In this document: one piece after another, positions 25,231 to 34,084 of the stretch
Numbering within the stretch: the stretch's first letter is position 1
Layout: the number at the start of each line of letters is the position of its first letter
Origin: Stenotrophomonas maltophilia
GTDB lineage: Bacteria; Pseudomonadota; Gammaproteobacteria; Xanthomonadales; Xanthomonadaceae
Direction of reading: 5' to 3'
Length of the DNA: 64,000 nt
NCBI GenBank assembly: GCA_002387845.1
Contig: DGLB01000013.1
Location: 1 to 64,000, forward strand
Made by a program: the position numbers and the translations under genes
Notes under the pieces: model-generated
The model's input: the letters and a program-made list of their open reading frames with translations, nothing else
What the model was told of the DNA's origin: nothing
Databases searched by the model: none

Positions 25231-27730
25231 TCCCGCGCGGCTTGGCGCGGTGCGTGGCGGTGGCGGTCCACGGGTCGTCCGGCCACGGATGCTTGGGATA
25301 CCGCCCCTTCATTTCCTTTTTGACTTCCGCATAGGTGTTGGCCCAGAAGTTGCGCAGGTCCTGGGTTACCTGCAGCGGCCGCCCGCCGGGCGACAGCAGG
25401 TGCAGGGTCAGCGGCACGCGGCCATCGGCAATGCGCGGGGTGTCGGCCAGCCCGAACAACTCCTGCAGCTTCACCGCCAGCACCGGCGGCTGCGGGGTGA
25501 CGCCATCTGCCTCGAGTGCATAGTGAATGGCCCGTTCCATGCCCGAGGGCACCGCCATGCGCACCGGAGCCAGCTGATCCACGCGCTGGCGCAGCGCCCA
25601 CGGCATCGGTGACTTCAGCGCCTCACCCAGGGTGCTTTCATCAAGCGCATCCAGCCGGGTCTTGCCATTGAAGGCCGGGGTCAGCCACTCGGACACCGTT
25701 GCCAGCAACGCCGCGTCGGACACATCCGGCAGCTCCAGCTCCGGCATCCAGTGGCGCAGCCCCACAGTGCGCGCCTGCCACTGGCGCAGGCCTTCGGTCC
25801 ACGGCAGTGCCTGCAGGCCGAGCTCGCGCACCGCCTCGGTCAACGCCTGCGCGGCCTGCGCCGGGTCCACCCGCCCGGCGGAACGGCTGTCCAGCACGAT
25901 GCGGTCGAAACGGGTCTCGCGCAGCGCCACCAGCGCCCGTTTGTCGCCGTCCCAGCGCACCACGTCTTCCTGCACGAAGCGTTGCGGGAAGTCGCGGCGC
26001 AGGCGGGTTTCGTCCACCGGGGCGGCGCGCAGCAGCAGCGCGTCGCGTGCCTCGAAGCGCAGCTCCACCGCCACCAGCCAGGGCTCGCCGCGCAGGTCGC
26101 TGGGGTCGAACAGGCGCGCGCTGCGGCCGTTGGCCAGCAGGTAGCGCAGCGGGTCGGTGGGGTGTCGGGCGGCAATCCGGTCCGGGAACGCATGCGCCAG
26201 CAGGTCGCCCAGCTGGTGCGCTTCCACCGAGGAAGGCGGGGATACCTCGCAGCGCAGGCGTCGCCGCCATTGCTTGCTGGCCGCATCAATGGCCGCCAGT
26301 GCACCGCGATTGGCGTCATGCGGCGCGCGGCCCTGGCGGAACGCCGCCAGCGCCCGCCAGCGTGCGGCCAAGGCATCGCCGCCCTGGCGCAGCGGGTCGC
26401 GGGCTTCCACCAGTGCGGCCAGGTCGCAGGCCAGCGCCTGTTCGGTACCGGGGGCCGCCGACAACAGCATCGCCGCCAGTCGCGGGTGCGTGCCCAGCGC
26501 CAGCATGCGCCGGCCCAGTGCAGTGAGTCCGCCGACATCGCTCAGCGCGCCCAGCCGCTGCAGCAGCTCACGCGCCGCCGCCAGTGCACCCATCGGCGGG
26601 GGATCGACGAAGCGCAGATCGTCGCTGCCCCAGGCCGCCAGTTCCAGCGCCAGCGAGGCCAGCTCCACCTGCGCCATCTCCGGCCGGCGCTGTGCCTCCA
26701 GGCGCTGCGACTGCGGCCACAACCGCCATGCCCAGCCTTCGGCCACGCGCCCGGCACGGCCGGCGCGCTGGTCGGCCGAGGCCTGTGCGATCGGCACCAC
26801 GTCCAGCCGCGCGAAGCCGCTGTTGGGGTCATAGCGCGGCTCGCGCGCCAGCCCCGCATCAATCACCACCCGCACCCCGGGCAGGGTGACCGAGGATTCG
26901 GCCACGTTGGTGGCCAGCACCACCCGGCGCTGCCCGTTCGGGTCGGGCTGCAGCACGCGGCTCTGCTGGTCCACCGGCAGTTCGCCGTGCAGCGGCAGAA
27001 GCTGCACCTCGCCGGGTAGCACCGTGTCCAGCGCGGCCAGTGCGCGGTTGATCTCGCGTTGACCGGGCAGGAACACCAGCACGTCGCCTGGATGCTCGCG
27101 CAGCGCCTGTTCCACCGCGCGCCGCACCTGGGCTTCCAGCGCTTCCTCGCGCCGCGCCGGGAAGTGGCTGATCGACACCGGATAGCTGCGGCCTGCACTG
27201 CTGATGCGCGGCGCGTCCAGGAACTGCGCCAGCCGCTCGCCGTCCAGCGTGGCCGACATCACCACAATGCGCAGGTCGTCGCGCAGCTGCGCCTGCACGT
27301 CCAGCGCCAGCGCCAGCCCCAGGTCCGCAGCCAGATGGCGCTCGTGGAATTCGTCGAACAGCAGCGCGCCCACGCCTTCCAGCAGCGGGTCGTCCTGCAG
27401 CATGCGGGTCAGAATGCCCTCGGTGACCACTTCCACCCGGGTGCGTGCGGACACCTTGTTCTCAAAGCGGATCCGATAACCCACCGTCCCGCCCACGTCC
27501 TCGCCCAGCTGGCGCGCCATGAACTGCGCCGCACTGCGCGCGGCCACCCGGCGCGGTTCCAGCATGATGATCTTCCTGCCCTGCAGCCACGGCGCGTCCA
27601 GCAGCGCCAGCGGCACCTGGGTGGTCTTGCCCGCGCCGGGCGGGGCTTCCAGCACCAGGCGGGTATGGCTGCCCAGGGCATCCAGAATGGCCGGCAGCTG
27701 CTCGGCAATGGGGAAAAAAGGCGTACGCAT
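25226..27730 (-). CDS. hrpB: ATP-dependent RNA helicase HrpB
   Basis: An 834-aa DEAH-box helicase, normal length for HrpB (about 810-840). Motif I is APPGAGKTTQ (about residue 30), motif Ia EPRRVAARSAA, motif II DEFHER (in place of DEAH), motif III SATLDGERLAQFL, and the C-terminal motifs V and VI TNVAESSVTLPGVRVVID and QRAGRAGR are intact. The C-terminal HrpB-specific region follows, with LLSPGGRPLQVTQDLRNFW near the end. It is a core gene of gammaproteobacteria whose substrate remains poorly defined. The start ATG at 27730 is 67 bp from the divergent tatD gene. The first conserved segment begins at residue 11. Confidence 0.96.
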   Translation of the reverse strand: MRTPFFPIAEQLPAILDALGSHTRLVLEAPPGAGKTTQVPLALLDAPWLQGRKIIMLEPRRVAARSAAQFMARQLGEDVGGTVGYRIRFENKVSARTRVEVVTEGILTRMLQDDPLLEGVGALLFDEFHERHLAADLGLALALDVQAQLRDDLRIVVMSATLDGERLAQFLDAPRISSAGRSYPVSISHFPARREEALEAQVRRAVEQALREHPGDVLVFLPGQREINRALAALDTVLPGEVQLLPLHGELPVDQQSRVLQPDPNGQRRVVLATNVAESSVTLPGVRVVIDAGLAREPRYDPNSGFARLDVVPIAQASADQRAGRAGRVAEGWAWRLWPQSQRLEAQRRPEMAQVELASLALELAAWGSDDLRFVDPPPMGALAAARELLQRLGALSDVGGLTALGRRMLALGTHPRLAAMLLSAAPGTEQALACDLAALVEARDPLRQGGDALAARWRALAAFRQGRAPHDANRGALAAIDAASKQWRRRLRCEVSPPSSVEAHQLGDLLAHAFPDRIAARHPTDPLRYLLANGRSARLFDPSDLRGEPWLVAVELRFEARDALLLRAAPVDETRLRRDFPQRFVQEDVVRWDGDKRALVALRETRFDRIVLDSRSAGRVDPAQAAQALTEAVRELGLQALPWTEGLRQWQARTVGLRHWMPELELPDVSDAALLATVSEWLTPAFNGKTRLDALDESTLGEALKSPMPWALRQRVDQLAPVRMAVPSGMERAIHYALEADGVTPQPPVLAVKLQELFGLADTPRIADGRVPLTLHLLSPGGRPLQVTQDLRNFWANTYAEVKKEMKGRYPKHPWPDDPWTATATHRAKPRGT

Positions 27731-27796
27731 GGCGCAAGGATACGGGCAGGGCGGTGCTTTACAATGCGCCGCTTACCTGAGTGTGCGAATTGCCCC

Positions 27797-28588
27797 ATGC
27801 AGCTGATCGATATCGGTGCCAACCTCACCCACGACTCTTTCGACCGTGACCGCGACGCGGTGCTGGAACGCGCACGCGCGGCCGGCGTGGTGCAGATGGT
27901 GATCACCGGGGCCAGCCGCGAGCACTCGCCGATGGCACTGGAGCTGGCCCGCCAGCATCCCGGTTTCCTGTACGCCACCGCTGGCGTGCATCCGCACCAC
28001 GCGGTGGAATACACCGAAGAATGCGACGCCGAGATGCGCGCGCTGCATGCACATGCGGAAGTGGTCGCGGTGGGCGAGTGCGGGCTGGACTACTTCCGCG
28101 ATTTCTCACCGCGCCCCGCGCAGCACCGCGCTTTCGAGCGCCAGCTGCAGCTGGCCGCCGAGAACGGCAAGCCGCTGTTCCTGCACCAGCGCGACGCGCA
28201 CGCTGATTTCATGGCGCAGATGAAGAACTTCGAAGGCCGCCTTGGCCCGGCGGTGGTGCATTGCTTCACCGGCGAGCGCCAGGAACTGTTCGATTACCTG
28301 GACCAGGACTGGTACGTGGGCATCACCGGCTGGCTGTGCGACGAGCGCCGTGGCGCGCACCTGCGCGAGCTGGTGAAGCATGTGCCGGCGAACCGGCTGA
28401 TGATTGAAACCGACGCCCCGTACCTGCTGCCGCGTACGCTGAAGCCGATGCCGAAGGACCGGCGCAATGAGCCGATGTTCCTGTCGCACATCGTGGAAGA
28501 GCTGGCGCGTGACCGCGGCGAGGATGTGGCGATGACCGCGGCCAATGCGACCGCCGCGACGCGCGCGTTCTTCCGGTTACCCGCGTAA
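27797..28588 (+). CDS. tatD: TatD-family metal-dependent DNase
   Basis: A 263-aa TIM-barrel metallohydrolase. It begins QLIDIGANLTHDSFDRDRD, close to E. coli TatD (FDIGVNLTSSQF), rather than the DTHCHL start of YcfH. Metal-binding residues are visible in ATAGVHPHHAVEY, VAVGECGLDYFRD, LFLHQRDAH, VVHCFTG and LIETDAPYL. TatD is a 3'-5' exonuclease involved in DNA repair and in DNA fragmentation. Start is ATG 27797; the longer frame upstream is antisense to hrpB. The end overlaps that of the convergent panE gene by 12 bp. Confidence 0.94.
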   Translation: MQLIDIGANLTHDSFDRDRDAVLERARAAGVVQMVITGASREHSPMALELARQHPGFLYATAGVHPHHAVEYTEECDAEMRALHAHAEVVAVGECGLDYFRDFSPRPAQHRAFERQLQLAAENGKPLFLHQRDAHADFMAQMKNFEGRLGPAVVHCFTGERQELFDYLDQDWYVGITGWLCDERRGAHLRELVKHVPANRLMIETDAPYLLPRTLKPMPKDRRNEPMFLSHIVEELARDRGEDVAMTAANATAATRAFFRLPA

Positions 28589-29512
28589 GGCCTCATACGC
28601 CTGCAAATGGGCATACGCCACCGCCAACAACGGTGCCAGCACCCCGGCCTCCCGTGCCCGTAGCCGCATATCCCCCACAATCTGCATCGCCTCCACCTGC
28701 TGCCCGGCCTCCAGGTCGCGCAGCATCGACGCCTTCAACGCCGATCCCGCCTGGGTCAACGTTCCCAGCGCAATCCCCTGGGCCTTCTCCGGCACCGGCT
28801 CACCGGCCGCCTCGGCCACGGCCAGGCACTCCGCATACAGCCCGCGCATGATCGCCTCACCCTCATCGGTGCCCACGATCGTGCCCACATCCGCGCGCAT
28901 CAAACACGTGCCCGCCGCCAGCGCGGTCAGGAAGCTGTACTTCACCCACTGCTCCTGCCCGATGGCATCGCTGGCCAGATGATCGACATTGGCCTGGACA
29001 CAGGCCGCCGCCAGCGCCAATACCCGCGCACTCGCCCCGGTGTTGTCGCGCTCGCCAAAGGTCAGCTTGGCCGCAGGGGCCAGATGCAGCACCGCGCCAT
29101 CCGCTGCCTTGGTCGCACTGATGAAGCACAGCCCACCCATCACCGCATTGCGGCCGAAGCGCGCATCCAGTGTGGCGTAGTGGCGCAGCCCGTTGAGGAT
29201 CGGCAGCACGGTGGTGCGTGACGACACCGCCGGCGCAATCGCTTCAATCGAACTCTCAAGGTCGTACGCCTTGCAGCTCAGCATCACCAGATCAAACGGC
29301 TTCTCAGCCGCCAGCGCTGCAAGCCCATCGGCGGTCACATGCTGCACCGGGAAGGCCGCATCGCCCAGCGGACTGCGGATCACCAACCCATCCTGCGCCA
29401 ACTGCGCCGCGCGGGCTGGCCGCACCAGGAAGGTGACATCCACCCCGGCCTGGGCCAAGCGCCCGCCGAAGTAACCGCCGGTACCGCCGGCACCTAGAAC
29501 CAGAATGCGCAT
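28577..29512 (-). CDS. panE: 2-Dehydropantoate 2-reductase
   Basis: A 311-aa NADPH-dependent ketopantoate reductase, usual length. It starts MRILVLGAGGTGGYFGGRLAQAG, the NADP Rossmann motif. The catalytic Lys is likely in VMLSCKAYDLESSIEAI, and the second, in the C-terminal helical domain, appears as EQWVKYSFLTALAA. A conserved ASMLRDLEAGQQVE fits the ApbA/PanE family substrate pocket. It makes pantoate for pantothenate and coenzyme A. Several paralogues of this family reduce other 2-keto acids, so the pathway is probable, not certain. The start has GGGAG 9 nt upstream. It is not in an obvious operon with the ABC genes. Confidence 0.87.
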   Translation of the reverse strand: MRILVLGAGGTGGYFGGRLAQAGVDVTFLVRPARAAQLAQDGLVIRSPLGDAAFPVQHVTADGLAALAAEKPFDLVMLSCKAYDLESSIEAIAPAVSSRTTVLPILNGLRHYATLDARFGRNAVMGGLCFISATKAADGAVLHLAPAAKLTFGERDNTGASARVLALAAACVQANVDHLASDAIGQEQWVKYSFLTALAAGTCLMRADVGTIVGTDEGEAIMRGLYAECLAVAEAAGEPVPEKAQGIALGTLTQAGSALKASMLRDLEAGQQVEAMQIVGDMRLRAREAGVLAPLLAVAYAHLQAYEALRG

Positions 29513-29535
29513 TGAGGTACTCCCATCAAACCGAG

Positions 29536-29560
29536 GGCCCGGCCAGCGGCCGGCACTACC
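29536..29560 (-). repeat. SMAG-type repeat
   Basis: Minus-strand GTAG followed by TGCCGGCC GCT GGCCGGGC. It lies between the panE start and the ABC permease stop. Confidence 0.75.
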
Positions 29561-29584
29561 GATGTTCCGGCGTCGAAGAGCAGA

Positions 29585-30385
29585 TCAGCTCCGCATCCCC
29601 ACGCCACGCTTCAGCAGCCACAGCGCCAGGGCGCTCAGCACCACCACGAAGCCGATCATCAGCGCGTACGCCACCCACAGCGGCACGTCGCTGGAACCCA
29701 GCAGGCCGTAGCGGAATGCGTTCACCATGTAGAAGATCGGGTTCGCATGCGTCGCTGCTTCCGCCCACGTCGGCAGCAGCTTCACCGAATAGAACACGCC
29801 GCCCAGGTAGGTCAGCGGGGTCAGGATGAAGGTCGGCACAATCGCCACGTCGTCGAACTTCTTCGCGTACACCGCATTGATGAAGCCCGCCAGCGAGAAG
29901 ATCGTCGCGCCCAGCAGCACCGTGGTCAGCGTCACCAGCGGGTGCGGAATGCGTACCGGAGTGAAGAACATCGCGATGATCAGCACGATCACGCCCACCA
30001 TCAGCCCGCGCAGCACCGCGCCCGCCACGTAACCCCACAGGATCACCCAGTTCGGCATCGGGCTCACCAGCAGTTCTTCCACGTGCCGGCCGAACTTCGC
30101 GCCGAAGAACGACGAGCTGATGTTGCCGTAGCTGTTCTGGATCACGCTCATCATCACCAGACCCGGCACGATGAACTGCATGTAGCTGTAGCCGCCCATC
30201 TCACCCACGCGCGAGCCGATCAGCCCGCCGAAGATCAGGAAGTACAGCGTCATCGTGATCGCCGGCGGCACCAGGGTCTGGCCCCAGATGCGCAGGATGC
30301 GCGCCACTTCGCGGCGCACGATGGTCATCAGCGCGATGCGGTTGCGCTGCCCGTCGGTCATCACCGGGCTGGGGGTGGTGCTCAT
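29585..30385 (-). CDS. ABC-2 type transporter permease (YadH-like)
   Basis: A 266-aa inner-membrane permease with six hydrophobic segments and the ABC-2 family pattern. Notable is the VGEMGGYSYMQFIVPGLVMMSVIQNSYGNISSSFFGAKF stretch, which is typical of YadH. It starts at ATG 30385, overlapping the stop of the ATPase gene by 4 bp (ATGA), so the two are translationally coupled. The YadG/YadH exporter family is widespread in proteobacteria; its substrate is not established. Residue order RNIGRF.. near 90 and the C-terminal LWLLKRGVGMRS fit full length. Confidence 0.92.
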   Translation of the reverse strand: MSTTPSPVMTDGQRNRIALMTIVRREVARILRIWGQTLVPPAITMTLYFLIFGGLIGSRVGEMGGYSYMQFIVPGLVMMSVIQNSYGNISSSFFGAKFGRHVEELLVSPMPNWVILWGYVAGAVLRGLMVGVIVLIIAMFFTPVRIPHPLVTLTTVLLGATIFSLAGFINAVYAKKFDDVAIVPTFILTPLTYLGGVFYSVKLLPTWAEAATHANPIFYMVNAFRYGLLGSSDVPLWVAYALMIGFVVVLSALALWLLKRGVGMRS

Positions 30386-31329
30386 GCCGCGTTCTCCTGG
30401 TTGCCGGTAAGCCGCACGAACAGCTCCTCCAGACGGTTGCTCTTGGTGCGCATCGAGCGCACGCGGATGCCGGCCGCGTTCAGCGCCTCGAACACCCGGT
30501 TCAGATCCATCGCACGCGGCATGTCCACGTCCAGCGTGTGTGCGTCACTGGCGGTGATGGTGGTGCCCTCGATCACCGGCAGCTGCGCCGGCAGTTCGCC
30601 ATCGATATCGAACAGGAAGCCTTCCACGTCCAGCTTGGCCAGCAGCGCCCGCATCGGGCCCTGGGTGACGATCTGGCCGTGGTTGATGATGGCCAGGTGC
30701 CGGCACAGGTGCTCGGCTTCTTCCAGGTAATGCGTGGTCAGGATGATGGTGGTGCCGGCCGCGTTGATCTCTTTCAGCACCCGCCACATGTCGCGGCGGA
30801 TCTCGATATCCACGCCGGCGGTGGGCTCGTCCAGAATCAGCAGGCGCGGGCGGGTCATCATCGCGCGGGCGATCATCAGCCGGCGCTTCATGCCGCCCGA
30901 CAGCGTGCGGCTCATCACCTGGGCCTTTTCCCACAGGTGGGCGCGCTTGAGCTCCACTTCGGCCATCTTCTCGGCTTCCTCGCGCGGCACGCCATAGAAG
31001 CCGGCGTAGTTCACCAGGATGTCGAACGGCTTTTCGAACAGGTTGAAGTTGATCTCCTGCGGCACCAGCCCGATCAGGCGCATGGTGGCGCTGCGGTTGC
31101 GCACCAGGTCGCTGCCGAACACTTCCACCTGGCCTTCGCTCAGGTTCACCAGCGAGCTGATGATGCCGATCAGGGTGGACTTGCCGGCCCCGTTCGGGCC
31201 CAGCAGGGCGAAGAAGTCGCCCGGGGCCACGTCCAGCGAGACCCCCTTCAGGGCCTGGGTGCCGTTGTCATAGGTTTTGCGGAGGTCGCGCACCCGCAGG
31301 GCGGGGGCGGTATTTGTCTGGGAAGCCAA
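30382..31329 (-). CDS. ABC transporter ATP-binding protein (YadG-like)
   Basis: A 315-aa ABC ATPase. Walker A is GPNGAGKSTL, the signature TLSGGMKRRLMIARAM, Walker B LLILDEPTAGVD, and the switch His is in TTIILTTHYLEEAE. Length is that of the YadG/drug-exporter class with a 70-residue C-terminal extension. The start codon is TTG at 31329 (residue 1, ASQTNTAP); AAGG lies about 8 nt upstream. No better ATG precedes the Walker A region, although a GTG lies slightly downstream. Coupled to the permease by a 4-bp overlap. Function: export of an unknown substrate. Confidence 0.92.
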   Translation of the reverse strand: MASQTNTAPALRVRDLRKTYDNGTQALKGVSLDVAPGDFFALLGPNGAGKSTLIGIISSLVNLSEGQVEVFGSDLVRNRSATMRLIGLVPQEINFNLFEKPFDILVNYAGFYGVPREEAEKMAEVELKRAHLWEKAQVMSRTLSGGMKRRLMIARAMMTRPRLLILDEPTAGVDIEIRRDMWRVLKEINAAGTTIILTTHYLEEAEHLCRHLAIINHGQIVTQGPMRALLAKLDVEGFLFDIDGELPAQLPVIEGTTITASDAHTLDVDMPRAMDLNRVFEALNAAGIRVRSMRTKSNRLEELFVRLTGNQENAA

Positions 31330-31432
31330 GCTCTTGCCTTCGCGCCCAAGGGCGGCGCTGGAGTGGGGCGGGGAGCCGCTATTATAGAAGCCCCCGAGGG
31401 CTCGCCCCGGCTACACACTGTTTCCCAAATTC

Positions 31433-32182
31433 GTGCCTGTTCAATTCCCCCTCAAGCTGGTCGGCCGTCACATGCTGGCCCCGACCGTCGGCCACTACCA
31501 GTTCCTGCGTGATGACGGCCAGCCGCTGGATTTCCAGCCCGGCCAGTTCATCCAGGTCCATTTTCACTACGCTGACGGCACTGAAACCAAGCGCAGCTAC
31601 TCGCTGGCCACCATCCACGACCACGCCATCGGGGCCGGGGAAGCGGTGGATATCGCGGTGAGCTTCGTCCCGGGCGGGGCCGCCACGGCCCTGTTCGAGG
31701 GCCTGGACATCGGCGGCCACGTGCAGGCCAGCGGCCCTTACGGCCGGTTCTGCCTGATGCCCGGCGACCACAACGCCCGCTACCTGCTGATTGCCACCGG
31801 CACCGGTGTCACCCCGTACCGCTCCATGCTGCCGCTGCTGGCCACCGCCATGGCCGAGCGCGGGGTGGAAGTGGTGCTGCTGCAGGGCGCACGCACCCCC
31901 GGCGAGCTGCTGTACAGCGAAGATTTCTACAACTTCGCCGAAAAGCAAGCCAATTTCCGTTATGTGCCGTGCTTATCCCGCGAACTGCCGGAGAACCCGC
32001 ACCCCGACGTCCGCCACGGCTATGTCCAACAGCACCTGGCCGAGTTCGCCCCGAACCCGGCCACCGACATTGCCTACCTGTGCGGCAACCCGGACATGGT
32101 GGACGCCACCTTCGAGGCCCTGAAGGCCGCCGGCCTGCCCAACCCCCAGGTCCGCCGCGAGAAGTACGTCAGCAGCAAGTGA
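31433..32182 (+). CDS. fpr: Ferredoxin-NADP+ reductase
   Basis: A 249-aa FAD-containing reductase, usual length of the bacterial FPR class. FAD motif RSYSLATIHD, pyrophosphate site, and the NADP site LIATGTGVTPYRSMLPLL are clear; the C-terminus ends KYVSSK rather than the aromatic residue of plant enzymes. It passes electrons between NADPH and ferredoxin/flavodoxin, for redox balance and iron-sulfur or oxidative stress repair. The start is GTG at 31433; an internal ATG at residue 14 is less likely because residues 3-13 are conserved beta strand. A TATTATAG -10-like box lies about 50 nt upstream. Confidence 0.93.
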   Translation: MPVQFPLKLVGRHMLAPTVGHYQFLRDDGQPLDFQPGQFIQVHFHYADGTETKRSYSLATIHDHAIGAGEAVDIAVSFVPGGAATALFEGLDIGGHVQASGPYGRFCLMPGDHNARYLLIATGTGVTPYRSMLPLLATAMAERGVEVVLLQGARTPGELLYSEDFYNFAEKQANFRYVPCLSRELPENPHPDVRHGYVQQHLAEFAPNPATDIAYLCGNPDMVDATFEALKAAGLPNPQVRREKYVSSK

Positions 32183-32285
32183 TGCCGGACGGCCCCGCAC
32201 GGCATCATGAACCCCAACGACCTGCCGATCCGGCAACTCCCCGCGCTCCGGGCTAGAATCGGCTCATCCACCCTGGAGTCACCCC

Positions 32286-32483
32286 ATGACCCCTCCCGCC
32301 AACGCAAAGCAGGACGTCGTCCAGTTGCTTACGCAACTTCCCGATGACGCGACGTTGGAAGACATCCAGTACCACGTCTACGTACTGGAAAAGATCCAGC
32401 GTGGACGCGCGGATATTGAGGCTGGTCGCCACTACAGCACCGAGCAGGCGCGTGAGCGTTTGGGTAAATGGCTGAACCGCTGA
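32286..32483 (+). CDS. Antitoxin of a ParE/RelE-type TA module
   Basis: A 65-aa acidic protein: DVVQLLTQLPDDATLEDIQYHVYVLEKIQRGRADIEAG, followed by HYSTEQARERLGKWL. It has the helical pattern of small antitoxins that accompany ParE-type toxins, with the C-terminal part expected to wrap the toxin. The gene overlaps the toxin by 16 bp, so it is translated first and in excess. GGAG 7 nt upstream and a TAGAAT -10-like box near 32254. Such antitoxins autorepress the operon. Confidence 0.85.
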   Translation: MTPPANAKQDVVQLLTQLPDDATLEDIQYHVYVLEKIQRGRADIEAGRHYSTEQARERLGKWLNR

Positions 32484-32782
32484 ACTGGTCTGCGGAGGCG
32501 GTCGAGGACATTGAGGCAATCGCCCAGTTCATTGCACGTGACTCACAGCATCACGCTCAGCGCGTTGTAGAAGCATTGTTCGCCCTTGGCGAGGTAATTG
32601 AAGTTCATCCGTTGGCAGGTCGTGTCGTTCCCGAGCTCGGTAACGCATCGGTACGCGAGCGCTTCCTGTACAGCTATCGGGTCATTTACGAAATGGCACC
32701 CGGCCGCATCAACGTTCTGGCGGTCGTTCATGGTCGTCGACTGTTGGAATCAGTCGCGGACCGAATGCCAGGAATGGGTTGA
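32468..32782 (+). CDS. ParE/RelE-superfamily toxin
   Basis: A 104-aa type II toxin. It reads LNWSAEAVEDIEAIAQFIARDS, then AGRVVPELGNASVRERFLYSYRVIYEM and NVLAVVHGRRLLE, the standard ParE/RelE layout with basic C-terminal beta strands. ParE members inhibit DNA gyrase and RelE members cut ribosome-bound mRNA; sequence alone does not decide which. The GRVVPEL...RERFLYSYRVIYE pattern favours ParE. It overlaps its antitoxin by 16 bp. This module opens the accessory stretch after fpr. Confidence 0.9.
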   Translation: MAEPLNWSAEAVEDIEAIAQFIARDSQHHAQRVVEALFALGEVIEVHPLAGRVVPELGNASVRERFLYSYRVIYEMAPGRINVLAVVHGRRLLESVADRMPGMG

Positions 32783-32896
32783 TTCACGCGCGTTCACCGA
32801 AATCTCCAGCACCTCCGCATCCCTCGCATCAGCATGTTCCCATGCAATCCGGCTACACTCCGGCAAAAAGGGAACGTCGACTTTAGCGGGGGAATC

Positions 32897-33451
32897 ATGG
32901 CAGTACTGATTGAAGGCATATCGGTGGTCGTTCGCTGCAACGCTATTGTCACTGCATACAAGGGAGGCCCGGGGCAGTTCACCGCCGAGGTTCCGAACGG
33001 GTCGCTTCGAGCCGATGGTCTCATCGCGGCCGTGACATTCATGCATCCCACCGATGTGGAGCAGTACGTCCGCCTCCTGGAGGCGCGGGGTCTCGTTTTC
33101 CAGGACGAAGAAGGAACCCGCGACATTGTCGTGGTGGACCAACGCACTGGCTTCTGCAACCCGTGTGCCTGGGCAGATTTTGGTACTACCCCCTGGAATG
33201 GCGACCAGAACCGCCTCGTGGCGGTGTGCGCTATTGATGCAGACCAGCCTCAGAAGGTAGTGGTGCCAGACGGGTGGGCGTATGAAACGTCGCTTACTGC
33301 CCGGCATCGCTTCGTGGAAAGTGACCCGGTCACCGAGGGCCTTCGCTTTGTCAGGCGGGATGGTGACGTCAATGTCTATTTCGATGAGAAGACGGGGAAA
33401 GAGTTCTACAGCGTGCAGGGCGTGGGCATAGGGTCGTCCGTTTCCCATTAA
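32897..33451 (+). CDS. Hypothetical protein, unrecognised
   Basis: A 184-aa protein without membrane segments or signal peptide. The start ATG 32897 follows GCGGGGGAA, and a longer upstream frame lacks a ribosome site. Sequence such as IEGISVVVRCNAIVTAYKGGPGQF and FVRRDGDVNVYFDEKTGKEFYSVQ suggests a beta-rich, mixed-charge cytosolic protein, possibly of the immunity type because of its company (TA module, DUF4291, SUKH genes). This is inference from context only. Its end overlaps that of the convergent DUF4291 gene by 4 bp. Confidence 0.7.
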   Translation: MAVLIEGISVVVRCNAIVTAYKGGPGQFTAEVPNGSLRADGLIAAVTFMHPTDVEQYVRLLEARGLVFQDEEGTRDIVVVDQRTGFCNPCAWADFGTTPWNGDQNRLVAVCAIDADQPQKVVVPDGWAYETSLTARHRFVESDPVTEGLRFVRRDGDVNVYFDEKTGKEFYSVQGVGIGSSVSH

Positions 33452-34017
33452 GGCAGGTACTCCCGCTCCTCGGGCAACAATCCCGCCGCCGCTTCCAGCT
33501 TTCCTTCCTCCACCAGCGCATGCATCCGCTGCGCCAGTTCGGTCACCTCGGTGATCCCCTGGATCCACTCCCCGGTATACCGCCGCACCGCCTCCCCACT
33601 CAGCCCAATCTGGATCGCACGATGCTCCAACGGTCGTAGGTGCAGATCGCGCTCCGGATCCCACTGCACCCGCACCGGTGAGTCGCGCTTCAACGCCTCC
33701 CACGCGGCCGCATCCATGCCCGCCTCAGGGTGACTGGCGCAGCTATGCGCCAACGCCCATTCAAAGCCATCCCGCGTGATGTCGATGGCCAGGATCCGCC
33801 GCTGGCCCTCATCTTTGTAGCCCCAGCCTGCGCGATACATCATCCACAGGAAGGAAGGCTTGATCCACGTCATCCGCTCACGCTTGAACGGTGGACTGAC
33901 GAAGGTCTGGTGCTGCAGCGCGCTGTCGGCAATAAGGTCCGAGTAGGCCTGGTACACGCGGATGGTTTTGTCGTTATAGACCGCTCTGATCTGTCGAACA
34001 GGAAATTTTTCCGCCAT
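33448..34017 (-). CDS. DUF4291-family protein
   Basis: A 189-aa protein of the DUF4291 family, recognised by VRQIRAVYNDKTIRVYQAYSDLIAD near the N-terminus and the following PFKRERMTWIKPSFLWMMYRAGW block. The conserved arrangement suggests a mixed alpha/beta enzyme-like fold, with Arg, Tyr, Lys and Trp as candidate functional residues; the reaction is not known. The ATG at 34017 precedes AEKFPVRQI. The 5' end of this gene and about 60 bp of upstream sequence recur, degraded, at 36773-36915. This points to a local duplication. Confidence 0.85.
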   Translation of the reverse strand: MAEKFPVRQIRAVYNDKTIRVYQAYSDLIADSALQHQTFVSPPFKRERMTWIKPSFLWMMYRAGWGYKDEGQRRILAIDITRDGFEWALAHSCASHPEAGMDAAAWEALKRDSPVRVQWDPERDLHLRPLEHRAIQIGLSGEAVRRYTGEWIQGITEVTELAQRMHALVEEGKLEAAAGLLPEEREYLP

Positions 34018-34084
34018 GGGCGCATTTATATCGCGATCAATAAGCGGCTGCAAACGACAGTCATTTGACGCCAGTGTACCGGCC